From Opacimonas sp014872805 (lineage in GTDB: Bacteria > Pseudomonadota > Gammaproteobacteria > Enterobacterales > Alteromonadaceae): 64,000 nt of DNA. The position numbers and the translations under genes are program-made. The first letter of the stretch is position 1, and every line of letters begins with the position of its first letter. The stretch lies in the NCBI GenBank assembly GCA_014872805.1, contig WKFN01000003.1, positions 62,001 through 126,000 on the forward strand. Direction: 5' to 3'. The notes beneath the pieces were generated by a model that saw only the letters and a list, made by a program, of their open reading frames with translations, searched no databases and was not told where the DNA came from. This document shows, piece by piece, positions 1 to 7,108 of the stretch.

Positions 1-1
1 T

Positions 2-445
2 ACTCCGGTACTGGCGGAAACCGAGCCCAAATGGCGGATAGTATACGTCTTACCCGCCGAGTGCGATCTCAGATGTGAAAACACTCTGTTTGCTATGCAA
101 CAAGTTCATCTCTCCCTTGGCAAGCACGTAGAACGCGTCGTACCCGTTGTGATTAGTACTGAATCAAGCCCTAAGTCATTGCTCAATAGCACTTTTTGGC
201 AGAACGTTTACACTCGATTCGGCGCGCATGAAGGGCCTCATACCATCCAAATGTTAAATGCCAAACAAAAAATTGTTAATGACATGTTTAAAAATGTAGA
301 GTTAAACGGTATATTTGTGGTTGATACATTAAATAACGGCATGCTGAAACACCCAACATTTGTAGACGAATCGAAGGCAGTTGAAGGCAGCCGCGCATTA
401 TTAAGCGATATCAAAAAACTGCTTAAGCTCTCAAGAATAGGATAA
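2..445 (+). CDS. Thioredoxin-fold-like protein of the cytochrome oxidase assembly cluster (5' partial)
   Basis: The reading frame is open from the left window edge, so the true start lies upstream; the Met at 95 is internal. About 147 residues are visible. Near the start is a Cys-x3-Cys pair (CDLRC, roughly residues 21-25), preceded by a beta-strand-like stretch (WRIVYVLPAE) and followed by a helix containing QVHLSLGK. This resembles the redox-motif region of thioredoxin/SCO-fold proteins. It ends 9 nt before heme A synthase and is followed by heme O synthase and SCO. Uncharacterised proteins at this spot, after SURF1, are common in Alteromonadales oxidase clusters. A role in Cu or heme delivery to cytochrome c oxidase is inferred from context, not shown. 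Confidence 0.7.
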   Translation, partial: TPVLAETEPKWRIVYVLPAECDLRCENTLFAMQQVHLSLGKHVERVVPVVISTESSPKSLLNSTFWQNVYTRFGAHEGPHTIQMLNAKQKIVNDMFKNVELNGIFVVDTLNNGMLKHPTFVDESKAVEGSRALLSDIKKLLKLSRIG

Positions 446-454
446 ATAATAAGT

Positions 455-1432
455 ATGAGAAAGTGGGCACTTGCAAGTATTTTTCTTGCTTTAATTGTGA
501 TTGTATTAGGTGCATACACTCGTTTAACCGATGCGGGTTTAGGCTGCCCTGATTGGCCAGGGTGTTATGGTCACGTAGGAGTGCCTATGACTCAAGAAAC
601 CATTGATACGGCCAATGCTGCATTTCCTGAACGTCCTGTCGAAGTTGAAAAAGCCTGGAATGAAATGATCCACCGTTATGCAGCCTCCACTCTTGGGTTG
701 TTTATTGTCATCATCACCGGTCTGGCATTGTTCAAACGTCAACATAATCAGCCTTTAAAGTTGCCTATTTTTTTATTGCTGATGGTGTGCTTTCAAGGGG
801 CCCTAGGGATGTGGACCGTGACACTTAATCTACTGCCAGCGGTAGTGATGATGCATCTTCTGGGTGGTTTCACAGTGATATCATGCTTATTTTTGCTGTA
901 CTTGCGTTTAACCCCATTTAGTATTCCCTCAAGTAACCAACACATGCGAAAAACCGCTCCTTGGGCACTGTTGGGCATGGTTTTATTGGTCATACAGATT
1001 GCGTTAGGTGGCTGGACCTCAGCGAACTACGCATCGCTAGCGTGCACCGAGTTACCGATTTGTGAAGGTAATTGGACCGAGCGACTCAATTTTGCAGGGG
1101 CGTTTAGTATCCCAGAAGCAGACAATTACGAATTTGGCGTGCATCCATATGAAGACCGAATGACCATGCATGTCATGCATAGATTTGGCGCCATTATTGT
1201 GACCGCATATATTGTGTGGTTAGCATTGCGCCTATGGTCACAAGCACATTCTCATTTGATTCGCCGTTTGGCGGTCACCATGGGAGTGGTGTTAACCGTC
1301 CAAGTCGCTTTGGGCATTTCCAATGTCGTGTATTCATTACCTTTAACCGTTGCCACGTTACATAATGCGGTTGCGGCCTGTTTATTACTGGTAATGGTCA
1401 TGATTACATATATTTTATATCGCAGAGTCTAG
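455..1432 (+). CDS. ctaA: Heme A synthase (COX15/CtaA family)
   Basis: Inner-membrane enzyme that oxidises the C8 methyl of heme O to formyl, making heme A for aa3-type cytochrome oxidase. At 325 residues it has the usual family length and about eight hydrophobic segments. The four conserved haem-ligand histidines of the two four-helix bundles are visible in MIHRYAAS (near residue 70), MMHLLGG, MHRFGA and LHNAVA. The periplasmic cysteine pair typical of the family is in LACTELPICEGNW. The N terminus GAYTRLTDAGLGCPDWPGC is a family hallmark. It lies 9 nt after the thioredoxin-like gene and 9 nt before the heme O synthase gene, so it is almost certainly co-transcribed with both. Confidence 0.95.
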   Translation: MRKWALASIFLALIVIVLGAYTRLTDAGLGCPDWPGCYGHVGVPMTQETIDTANAAFPERPVEVEKAWNEMIHRYAASTLGLFIVIITGLALFKRQHNQPLKLPIFLLLMVCFQGALGMWTVTLNLLPAVVMMHLLGGFTVISCLFLLYLRLTPFSIPSSNQHMRKTAPWALLGMVLLVIQIALGGWTSANYASLACTELPICEGNWTERLNFAGAFSIPEADNYEFGVHPYEDRMTMHVMHRFGAIIVTAYIVWLALRLWSQAHSHLIRRLAVTMGVVLTVQVALGISNVVYSLPLTVATLHNAVAACLLLVMVMITYILYRRV

Positions 1433-1441
1433 GAGTTTTTC

Positions 1442-2359
1442 ATGGCCAATACCGTTTCTCTCGCCAAACCAGACCGTTCTAGTATTAAACGCGCAGTTTG
1501 GCGTGATTATTACGAAATGACCAAGCCCAATGTGGTATTGTTGTTATTGCTCACTGCGTTAGTCGGTATGTGCTTGGCAACCGAGACTTGGGTCGAGCCG
1601 CTGGTACTTGTGGTTGGTCTGTTTGGTATTGGCGCGCTTTCATCAGCAGCTGCGGTGGTCAATCACGTTGTGGATGAACATATTGATGCCAAAATGGCGC
1701 GCACCATCAATCGACCGATTGCCAAAGGAAGAGTGAGTAAACAAAATGCCTTGTGGTTTGCGTTTGCTCTGGGAGTGGCGGGCTTTGTAGCCTTAGCCGT
1801 CTGGATCAATATGTTAACGGCGGTGCTAACTTTTGCAGGCTTAGTGGGGTATGCCGGTATTTACACCATGTACCTGAAACGTGCAACGCCACAAAATATT
1901 GTTATCGGAGGCCTAGCAGGTGCCATACCCCCCTTACTAGGCTGGACTGCGGTAACTGGCGAAATCCATGCTTATCCATTGTTACTTGTGCTGATCATAT
2001 TTACTTGGACACCCCCACATTTTTGGGCGTTAGCCATCCACCGTGAAAAAGATTACGCCAAAGCTGAGATACCCATGTTACCCGTGACCCACGGAGTGGA
2101 ATTCACCAAAACCTGCGTATTGCTGTACACAGTATTACTGTGCGTGATCGGTGTCATGCCATATTTAATTGGCATGTCGGATATGTTGTATTTGATTGGC
2201 TCATCTGCATTGAACCTTGGCTTTGTATATTACGCTTGGAAGTTAAAATATCACCCAGAGACAGGTACTGCGATGGCGACATTTAAGTATTCAATTATTC
2301 ATTTGATGTTATTGTTTGTGGTATTGTTAATAGACCATTACGTACCGATAACTCTATGA
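1442..2359 (+). CDS. cyoE: Protoheme IX farnesyltransferase (heme O synthase)
   Basis: Polytopic prenyltransferase of the UbiA/COX10 family; it transfers farnesyl to heme B to give heme O, the substrate of the preceding gene product. At 305 residues it matches the family. The first Asp-rich catalytic signature is NHVVDEHIDAKMARTINRPI (about residues 77-96). The second conserved loop contains REKDYAKAEIPMLPV (about residues 200-214). Nine or so membrane helices are evident. The start ATG has an AGGAG box 7 nt upstream. Its stop overlaps the start of the SCO gene by 4 nt (ATGA), indicating translational coupling. Also called ctaB in oxidase clusters. Confidence 0.95.
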   Translation: MANTVSLAKPDRSSIKRAVWRDYYEMTKPNVVLLLLLTALVGMCLATETWVEPLVLVVGLFGIGALSSAAAVVNHVVDEHIDAKMARTINRPIAKGRVSKQNALWFAFALGVAGFVALAVWINMLTAVLTFAGLVGYAGIYTMYLKRATPQNIVIGGLAGAIPPLLGWTAVTGEIHAYPLLLVLIIFTWTPPHFWALAIHREKDYAKAEIPMLPVTHGVEFTKTCVLLYTVLLCVIGVMPYLIGMSDMLYLIGSSALNLGFVYYAWKLKYHPETGTAMATFKYSIIHLMLLFVVLLIDHYVPITL

Positions 2360-3045
2360 AATCATTAACCCATCAGCGAGGCAGTGTCTTATACGTCATA
2401 TTTGGCGTGATGGCATTAATAGTTGGTTTTGCCTTGTATAGTATTTCCCAAAAAGCCAAGGGCCCAGAACAAGCATCAAATACTCAGACTAAACAAGCAG
2501 ACACACAGTACATGCAGTGGTACCCACAAGCGCGTCAATTAGTCGATTTTAATCTCATCACGCATGAACAGCAGCCAATGACCAATGCGGATTTGCAAGG
2601 TCACTGGACGTTGGCATTTGTGGGTTATACTTTTTGTCCGGATATCTGCCCCACAACGCTTGCTCAATTGGGCCGCGCCTTTCCTAAGATTGCGAATATT
2701 CCCTCAGAGCACCCGGTTCAGGTATGGTTTCTATCCGTCGATCCCAAACGCGATTCCCCACAACGACTTAAAGAATATGTCACGTTTTTTAACGAAGAAT
2801 TTATCGCCTCAACAGGTGAGCATAAAGAGTTATATCCTTTGGTTCGTAGCATGGGCATGATGTACTCGATGAGCGATGATACCTCCAAACCAAATTACTT
2901 GGTGGACCACTCTGGTTCGGTCGTTGTCATCAATCCAGATGGTAATGTCATTGGTCGGTTTAAACCACAACACATACCCGGTCAAATCGCGATCAGTGAT
3001 ACCGCTCAAATCTTAGCGGATTTACCTGCGATCATTGGTGGTTAG
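2356..3045 (+). CDS. SCO1/SenC family copper chaperone
   Basis: Membrane-anchored periplasmic thioredoxin-fold protein for copper delivery to the CuA site of cytochrome oxidase. It has one N-terminal transmembrane segment (residues about 10-27) followed by a periplasmic domain. The copper-binding motif CPDICP is near residue 96, in the context GYTFCPDICPTTLAQLG. The distal copper-ligand His is in LVDHSGSVVVINPDG (near residue 182). At 229 residues the length is typical. It overlaps cyoE by 4 nt and is the last gene of the oxidase-assembly operon; the next gene is convergent. Confidence 0.93.
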   Translation: MKSLTHQRGSVLYVIFGVMALIVGFALYSISQKAKGPEQASNTQTKQADTQYMQWYPQARQLVDFNLITHEQQPMTNADLQGHWTLAFVGYTFCPDICPTTLAQLGRAFPKIANIPSEHPVQVWFLSVDPKRDSPQRLKEYVTFFNEEFIASTGEHKELYPLVRSMGMMYSMSDDTSKPNYLVDHSGSVVVINPDGNVIGRFKPQHIPGQIAISDTAQILADLPAIIGG

Positions 3046-3075
3046 GCGGACGCCCTCTAATGGGAGAAAGCTTTA

Positions 3076-3114
3076 AGCTAATCTGGAAAAGCCCTTAGCT
3101 AATCAGGAAAAGAC
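3076..3114. repeat. 21-bp imperfect tandem duplication at the deacetylase 3' end
   Basis: Two copies of AGCTAATCWGGAAAAG start at 3076 and 3097, a period of 21 bp with 16 of 18 bases matching. The second copy contains the TAG stop of the minus-strand deacetylase. Because the period is a multiple of three, the first copy repeats the same ending and a second TAG in frame 21 nt downstream. It looks like a local slippage duplication. Confidence 0.7.
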
Positions 3115-4190
3115 CCGTCGGCACGTGCCTTAAAAAACGGCTGTGAATACCAGTAAAAACGCCCCGTGTGCTTTTTGCTCGGTGCAGTGCAATTGATCCG
3201 CGAGCGTCCGGTCGGAAATTGTTCAGGCAACGGTACAGTCAATACATTCCCATCTCGTGTGGTTTGTATGCGCTCACCTTGCCAAAAACAGCTCACCATC
3301 GACATGTAGAAATCCTTATTGTCTAGGGTTAAACTCATGCTCGTTGGCATTGGATCAACCACCACAGGATCAGAAATACTGTTACTCAATACCGGAAATG
3401 CAAGGCTCGCCAATTTGGTCTTGAGGGTGTTCAAATTAGCATAGCGACCGCCAGCCGGAAAACGCGGAATTGCCCCAAAATCACTAAAACTCGCTACCCC
3501 ACCAGAGTACTGGGCAAAACTCACATACCCCCGCTCGGTTAGCGTATTTTTGAGCTCAGTATTGTATTCACCAAAAGGATAGGCTAGATATTTCAAAGAA
3601 TAGCCGATTTTTTCGGTCAGCTGGCGCTCGGCTTCTTCTACATTGCGGACTACTCTATCAAGCCAGGCTTCATCGGATTCATTGTCTAAGCGGTTCAACA
3701 TGTGCAAATGGTCAAGGGTATGGTTGGCAAAATCCGCCCCTTGCATCTCCATCATCTCAATCTCCTCCCAAGTGAGCTGATTACGAGCCACACCAATGGC
3801 GGGAGGATTGACAAACACGGTATAAGGAAAGCCGTATTGCGCCATGATAGGGTGGGCGTTTTCGATAATATTGGCATAGCCATCGTCAAAGGTTATGGCG
3901 ATGGCTTTGTCTGGCAGTGGTTGTCCTGCTTGCAAGGCCTCAATGATGGATTTGAGTGGCATCACATGGTAATGCTCAGCTAAGTACGCCATGTGCTCGG
4001 CAAACACATCGGGGCGCGTTGAGGTAATGGCAGGGGTGTTATCCGCAACGTGGTGGTATTGCAGGATGACGGCGTTGTCGAGTTGCTTTTTAGAATTTTT
4101 GTCATTCTGCGCGAATGCCAGAGAATGAATACTAAGTAATGAAATAAACAAGGATATAGCGAACCAATATCGAACTTGGTGTTTTGCCAC
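3099..4190 (-). CDS. Secreted polysaccharide deacetylase family protein
   Basis: A carbohydrate-esterase-4-type (NodB homology) protein of 363 residues with an N-terminal signal peptide (hydrophobic residues about 9-27, cleavage near SLAFA-QN). The metal/catalytic Asp pair is in ITFDDGYANI (near residue 101), the metal His pair in FANHTLDHLHM (HxxxH), and a further family motif in YPFGEYN. A C-terminal extension of about 90 residues after the NodB domain is not assigned. Substrate is unknown; family members remove acetyl groups from chitin, peptidoglycan or exopolysaccharide. It is a monocistronic gene convergent with the SCO gene. As a signal-peptide enzyme it could be a type II secretion cargo, which is inference. 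Confidence 0.85.
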   Translation of the reverse strand: MAKHQVRYWFAISLFISLLSIHSLAFAQNDKNSKKQLDNAVILQYHHVADNTPAITSTRPDVFAEHMAYLAEHYHVMPLKSIIEALQAGQPLPDKAIAITFDDGYANIIENAHPIMAQYGFPYTVFVNPPAIGVARNQLTWEEIEMMEMQGADFANHTLDHLHMLNRLDNESDEAWLDRVVRNVEEAERQLTEKIGYSLKYLAYPFGEYNTELKNTLTERGYVSFAQYSGGVASFSDFGAIPRFPAGGRYANLNTLKTKLASLAFPVLSNSISDPVVVDPMPTSMSLTLDNKDFYMSMVSCFWQGERIQTTRDGNVLTVPLPEQFPTGRSRINCTAPSKKHTGRFYWYSQPFFKARADGSFPD

Positions 4191-4301
4191 TGGGTAATAA
4201 CCTCCGACGTGTTAAGTATCCCCAATCTATCTTATAAATTTATGATGTTCAATCGTATCTTCTATTCAATTTTCTGTTTATATCAGCATTTGCACTAATG
4301 T

Positions 4302-4709
4302 GTGAGTCCCCATTGTCACCTCAACATGCCTTTGGTTTCTATGGTGTGGATTGTGGTGATCATTGATGTGATTACTGCCGCAGGGCGGGATAACTTGATC
4401 ACGCTTGGCTTTGCGTTTATCGTATGGGTCGCCCTGCAAAACATCCTTGGTTTAATCTTGGGCTATGGTGCCGCAAAGCTAGTAAAAATGGATGAACCAT
4501 CGGCGCGTGCGATTGCGTTTGAAGTAGGTATGCAAAACTCTGGCTTAGCCTCGGGTATTGCGGTGGAGATGGCAAAAACTGCAACCATGGGTTTAGCACC
4601 TGCGATATTTGGTCCTGTGATGAATATTAACGGGTCAATCTTGGCGTCGTTTTGGCGAAGAAGTGCTAACGGGGATGTAAAAATAACGAAGGATAAGCTA
4701 TCAGAATAA
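4302..4709 (+). pseudogene. C-terminal remnant of a sodium:bile-acid symporter family (BASS) transporter
   Basis: The 135 residues match only the second half of a BASS-type transporter, which is normally about 300 residues with ten helices. The family hallmark EVGMQNSGLASGIAVEMA is at about residues 68-85, followed by the final-helix region NINGSILASFW. The first half is absent. A TAA stop lies in frame at 4296-4298, the only start is GTG at 4302, and only about 110 nt separate it from the divergent deacetylase, which leaves no room for the missing helices. Without them the sodium sites cannot form, so I call it a truncated relic; no transport function is claimed. Confidence 0.75.
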
Positions 4710-4795
4710 ATTGACTGAATAGAAGTGAGAAAACACTTCGACAATTCATTCTCAAAGACAGAGGTACAGATGTTACCTAACGCACACTTTTTTCT

Positions 4796-6166
4796 ATGAC
4801 ACTACCAACCAGACACCGCACCCTACTCGCCCTGGCTTTGCCCATGATTTTGGCCAATGTCTCCCAACCGATCCTGGGCTTGGTGGATACCGCGGTGCTT
4901 GGGCATTTGGGCGATGCACAGTTTTTGGCGGGAACAGCTGTTGGCGCGTTTTTGATTGCACAAATTTTTTGGTTATGTGGATTTATGCGTCAATCTATGA
5001 CTGGTTTATCTGCCCAGCAAAAAGGGGCGCGGGAGGCGGCGAAGGCATCACAAGGTGAGTGGGATGATCTCGCCCGTGGCTTGCTATTTGCTTTTGCCGT
5101 AGGGATATTACTCGCTATATGTCATCCCCCCTTGCTACAACTCATGCAGCACATCACTGACCTGCCAACACTCGCTCAATCAAGCTTGTCTGAGTATTTT
5201 GTCATTCGGATTTGGAATGCACCCATAGCCCTGGCGAATCTAGTCGTGATTGGCTATTTGGTGGGCCAGCAACAAACCCGCGCGGTGATGGTGATTCAGG
5301 TGGGTATTAATGTGTTGAATATCATCTTGAACATTGTCTTTGTGTTTGGGTTTGATCTGGGGGTGAACGGCGTCGCGATTGCCACCGTCGTCGCTGAATG
5401 GTGCATGTTGCTTGCAAGTCTGTATTGCATTGCCAACTTACACCTCAAGGACAACACAGCGAGGTTATCAAGCGATTGGTTCACGCTGTCCGCATTTCGC
5501 CGACTGCTAGGCTTAAATCGAGATCTATTTATTCGTGCATTGATGTTGCAGGCGTGTTTGGCGTTTTTGACTTATCAAGGCGCGCGCTATGGCGTGGAAG
5601 CGGCCGCCGTAAACGCGATTTTAATGCAGTTCTTTGTGCTCATTGCTCTGGGTTTAGATGGTATAGCCTATGCCATCGAAGCTATGATTGGTGAGCGTGA
5701 AGGGGCAAAGAATCGCAATGGTTTATGGGAAGATATTGGTGTATCGCTGATTTGGTCTAATATCTTTGGCGTTGCGATTACGCTTGTAATGGCGCAGGGG
5801 TATCCTTGGTTTGTGTCGCTGTTGACCAATCAACCACTCGTCATTGTTGCAGCACAGCCCTATTATTGGATCATGGTCGCGCTACCCTTCTTGGCGCACT
5901 GGTGTTATTGCTTAGATGGGATTTACATTGGGCTAACGCGTGGAGATATTATGCGCAATAGTATGTTCATTAGTGCCTTGTTTGGCTTTTTTGGCCTGTA
6001 TTGGCTGATGCAGTTGTTATCACTTGGGGCGGGGAATATGGCTTTATGGATTGCGTTGTTAGGGCTACAGGTGACGCGAGGAACCACGTTGGGTGGACAC
6101 TTGTTGTCTATGTATTACCACAATCAAAGCAACCGATTAAAGCGCGACGCAAATATGCCCAAATAA
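4796..6166 (+). CDS. dinF: MATE family efflux transporter, DinF-like
   Basis: Multidrug and toxin extrusion protein of 456 residues with about twelve membrane helices. The N terminus contains ALPMILANVSQPILGLVDTA, closely matching DinF-type MATE proteins (family signature with Pro26-like and Asp41-like residues). Family members export cationic drugs or bile salts using Na+ or H+; substrate here is unknown. In E. coli dinF sits next to lexA and is SOS-induced, but there is no lexA here and I saw no clear LexA box upstream, so that regulation should not be assumed. The last 43 nt overlap an antisense reading frame (6124-6357). Confidence 0.88.
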   Translation: MTLPTRHRTLLALALPMILANVSQPILGLVDTAVLGHLGDAQFLAGTAVGAFLIAQIFWLCGFMRQSMTGLSAQQKGAREAAKASQGEWDDLARGLLFAFAVGILLAICHPPLLQLMQHITDLPTLAQSSLSEYFVIRIWNAPIALANLVVIGYLVGQQQTRAVMVIQVGINVLNIILNIVFVFGFDLGVNGVAIATVVAEWCMLLASLYCIANLHLKDNTARLSSDWFTLSAFRRLLGLNRDLFIRALMLQACLAFLTYQGARYGVEAAAVNAILMQFFVLIALGLDGIAYAIEAMIGEREGAKNRNGLWEDIGVSLIWSNIFGVAITLVMAQGYPWFVSLLTNQPLVIVAAQPYYWIMVALPFLAHWCYCLDGIYIGLTRGDIMRNSMFISALFGFFGLYWLMQLLSLGAGNMALWIALLGLQVTRGTTLGGHLLSMYYHNQSNRLKRDANMPK

Positions 6167-6357
6167 CCGTATATTGCTAATACAAATCCGGCAAATAGAG
6201 GAGCAATCCCAGCGGTGGCTAGCGAGCTCACACCATACTCAAGCATGATGCACAACAGCCCAAAACGAAAGGTTAGTAAACCATACAAAAAAATGCGCCA
6301 ACTCCGTTTGGGGTTGGCGCCGTGTCGTTGAATGAAATATTAATATCCGGGACGCAT
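6124..6357 (-). pseudogene. Small two-helix membrane protein frame with an in-frame stop, downstream of nfuA
   Basis: Reading from ATG at 6357 gives MRPGY, a TAA at 6340-6342, then 71 open codons to TGA at 6124-6126. The continuation starts YFIQRHGANPKRSWRIFLYG and contains two strongly hydrophobic segments (LYGLLTFRFGLLCIML and AGIAPLFAGFVLAIYGYLGI). The ATG is 26 nt after the nfuA stop with AGGATGAG upstream, as expected for an operon partner. This suggests a real small protein gene with a nonsense codon. Against this, a terminator-like hairpin (6295-6320) lies inside the frame, so it could instead be a chance open frame. I do not recognise the family. Confidence 0.4.
6285..6320 (-). terminator. 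Rho-independent terminator after nfuA
   Basis: On the minus strand an 8-bp perfect stem GCGCCAAC/GTTGGCGC encloses a 10-nt loop, followed one base later by seven T. It sits 64 nt past the nfuA stop and fits termination of the nfuA transcript. It falls within the small membrane-protein frame described at 6124-6357. Confidence 0.75.
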
Positions 6358-6383
6358 CTGTGGCTCATCCTGAACTAATGGGG

Positions 6384-6962
6384 TTAGTAATAAGAGTGCT
6401 CGCCAGCTTGGTGTTCAGTCGCGTCTTTCACGCCGGTTAACTCACCTGGGAATTGTTCCAACAATTGCTTCTCAATACCTTCTTTAAGCGTGACATCGAC
6501 CATAGAACATCCATTACAACCGCCGCCAAACTGTAGTACCGCAACACCGTCTTCAGTAATTTCGGTGAGTGTGACTTTGCCGTTGTGCGAAGCAAGCTGA
6601 GGGTTTACTTCAGTAGTAATGATGTAATCTACGCGCTCAATGAGTGGCGCGTCTGCATCCACTTTCCGGGCTTTGGCGTTTGGTGCTTTTAGTGTGAGTT
6701 GTGAACCCATTTGGTCGGTCACATAATCAATCTCAGCTTCTTCCAAAAACGGGGCTGATTCAGGGTCGACCACGGCATCAAAACCATTAAATGGCAAGCG
6801 AACATCATTGGGCTCAACGGCATCTGGCGTACAGTAAGATACACCGCATTCAGCACTTGGCGTACCGGGGTTCACCACAAATACTCGAATGTTGGTGTTG
6901 GCTTCTTGGTTCTGTAAGAGTTTGACGAAGTGTGCTTGAGCTGCTTCGGAAATACTGATCAT
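6384..6962 (-). CDS. nfuA: Fe-S cluster carrier protein NfuA
   Basis: Iron-sulfur cluster carrier that receives a 4Fe-4S cluster and passes it to apo-proteins, important under iron starvation and oxidative stress. 192 residues from the chosen start, close to E. coli NfuA (191). It has an N-terminal degenerate A-type domain (ISISEAAQAHFVKLL) and a C-terminal NifU-like domain with the cluster-binding CxxC in FGGGCNGCSMVDVTLKEG; it ends in GEHSYY as in E. coli. I chose ATG at 6962 (MISISEAAQ) because homology starts there and AAAGGA lies 7 nt upstream; an ATG six codons earlier (6980) is also possible. Confidence 0.96.
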   Translation of the reverse strand: MISISEAAQAHFVKLLQNQEANTNIRVFVVNPGTPSAECGVSYCTPDAVEPNDVRLPFNGFDAVVDPESAPFLEEAEIDYVTDQMGSQLTLKAPNAKARKVDADAPLIERVDYIITTEVNPQLASHNGKVTLTEITEDGVAVLQFGGGCNGCSMVDVTLKEGIEKQLLEQFPGELTGVKDATEHQAGEHSYY

Positions 6963-7108
6963 CTCATTATCCTTTGCCAATTGGCGTCATCAGTTATGTA
7001 AATCACAATAGGGTAAGTATACCATTATTACTTGAGTAAAACAGTCAAGTATTGGCTTTTTTCATGTTTAATTGCATAATATGGGCAAAATATAAAAAGG
7101 ACAATGAT

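Noticed and set aside
238..519. Minus-strand 93-codon frame
   Set aside because: Antisense to the oxidase-cluster protein and the start of ctaA.
4796..6166. SOS regulation of the DinF-like gene
   Set aside because: No lexA neighbour and no clear CTG-N10-CAG LexA box in the upstream sequence.
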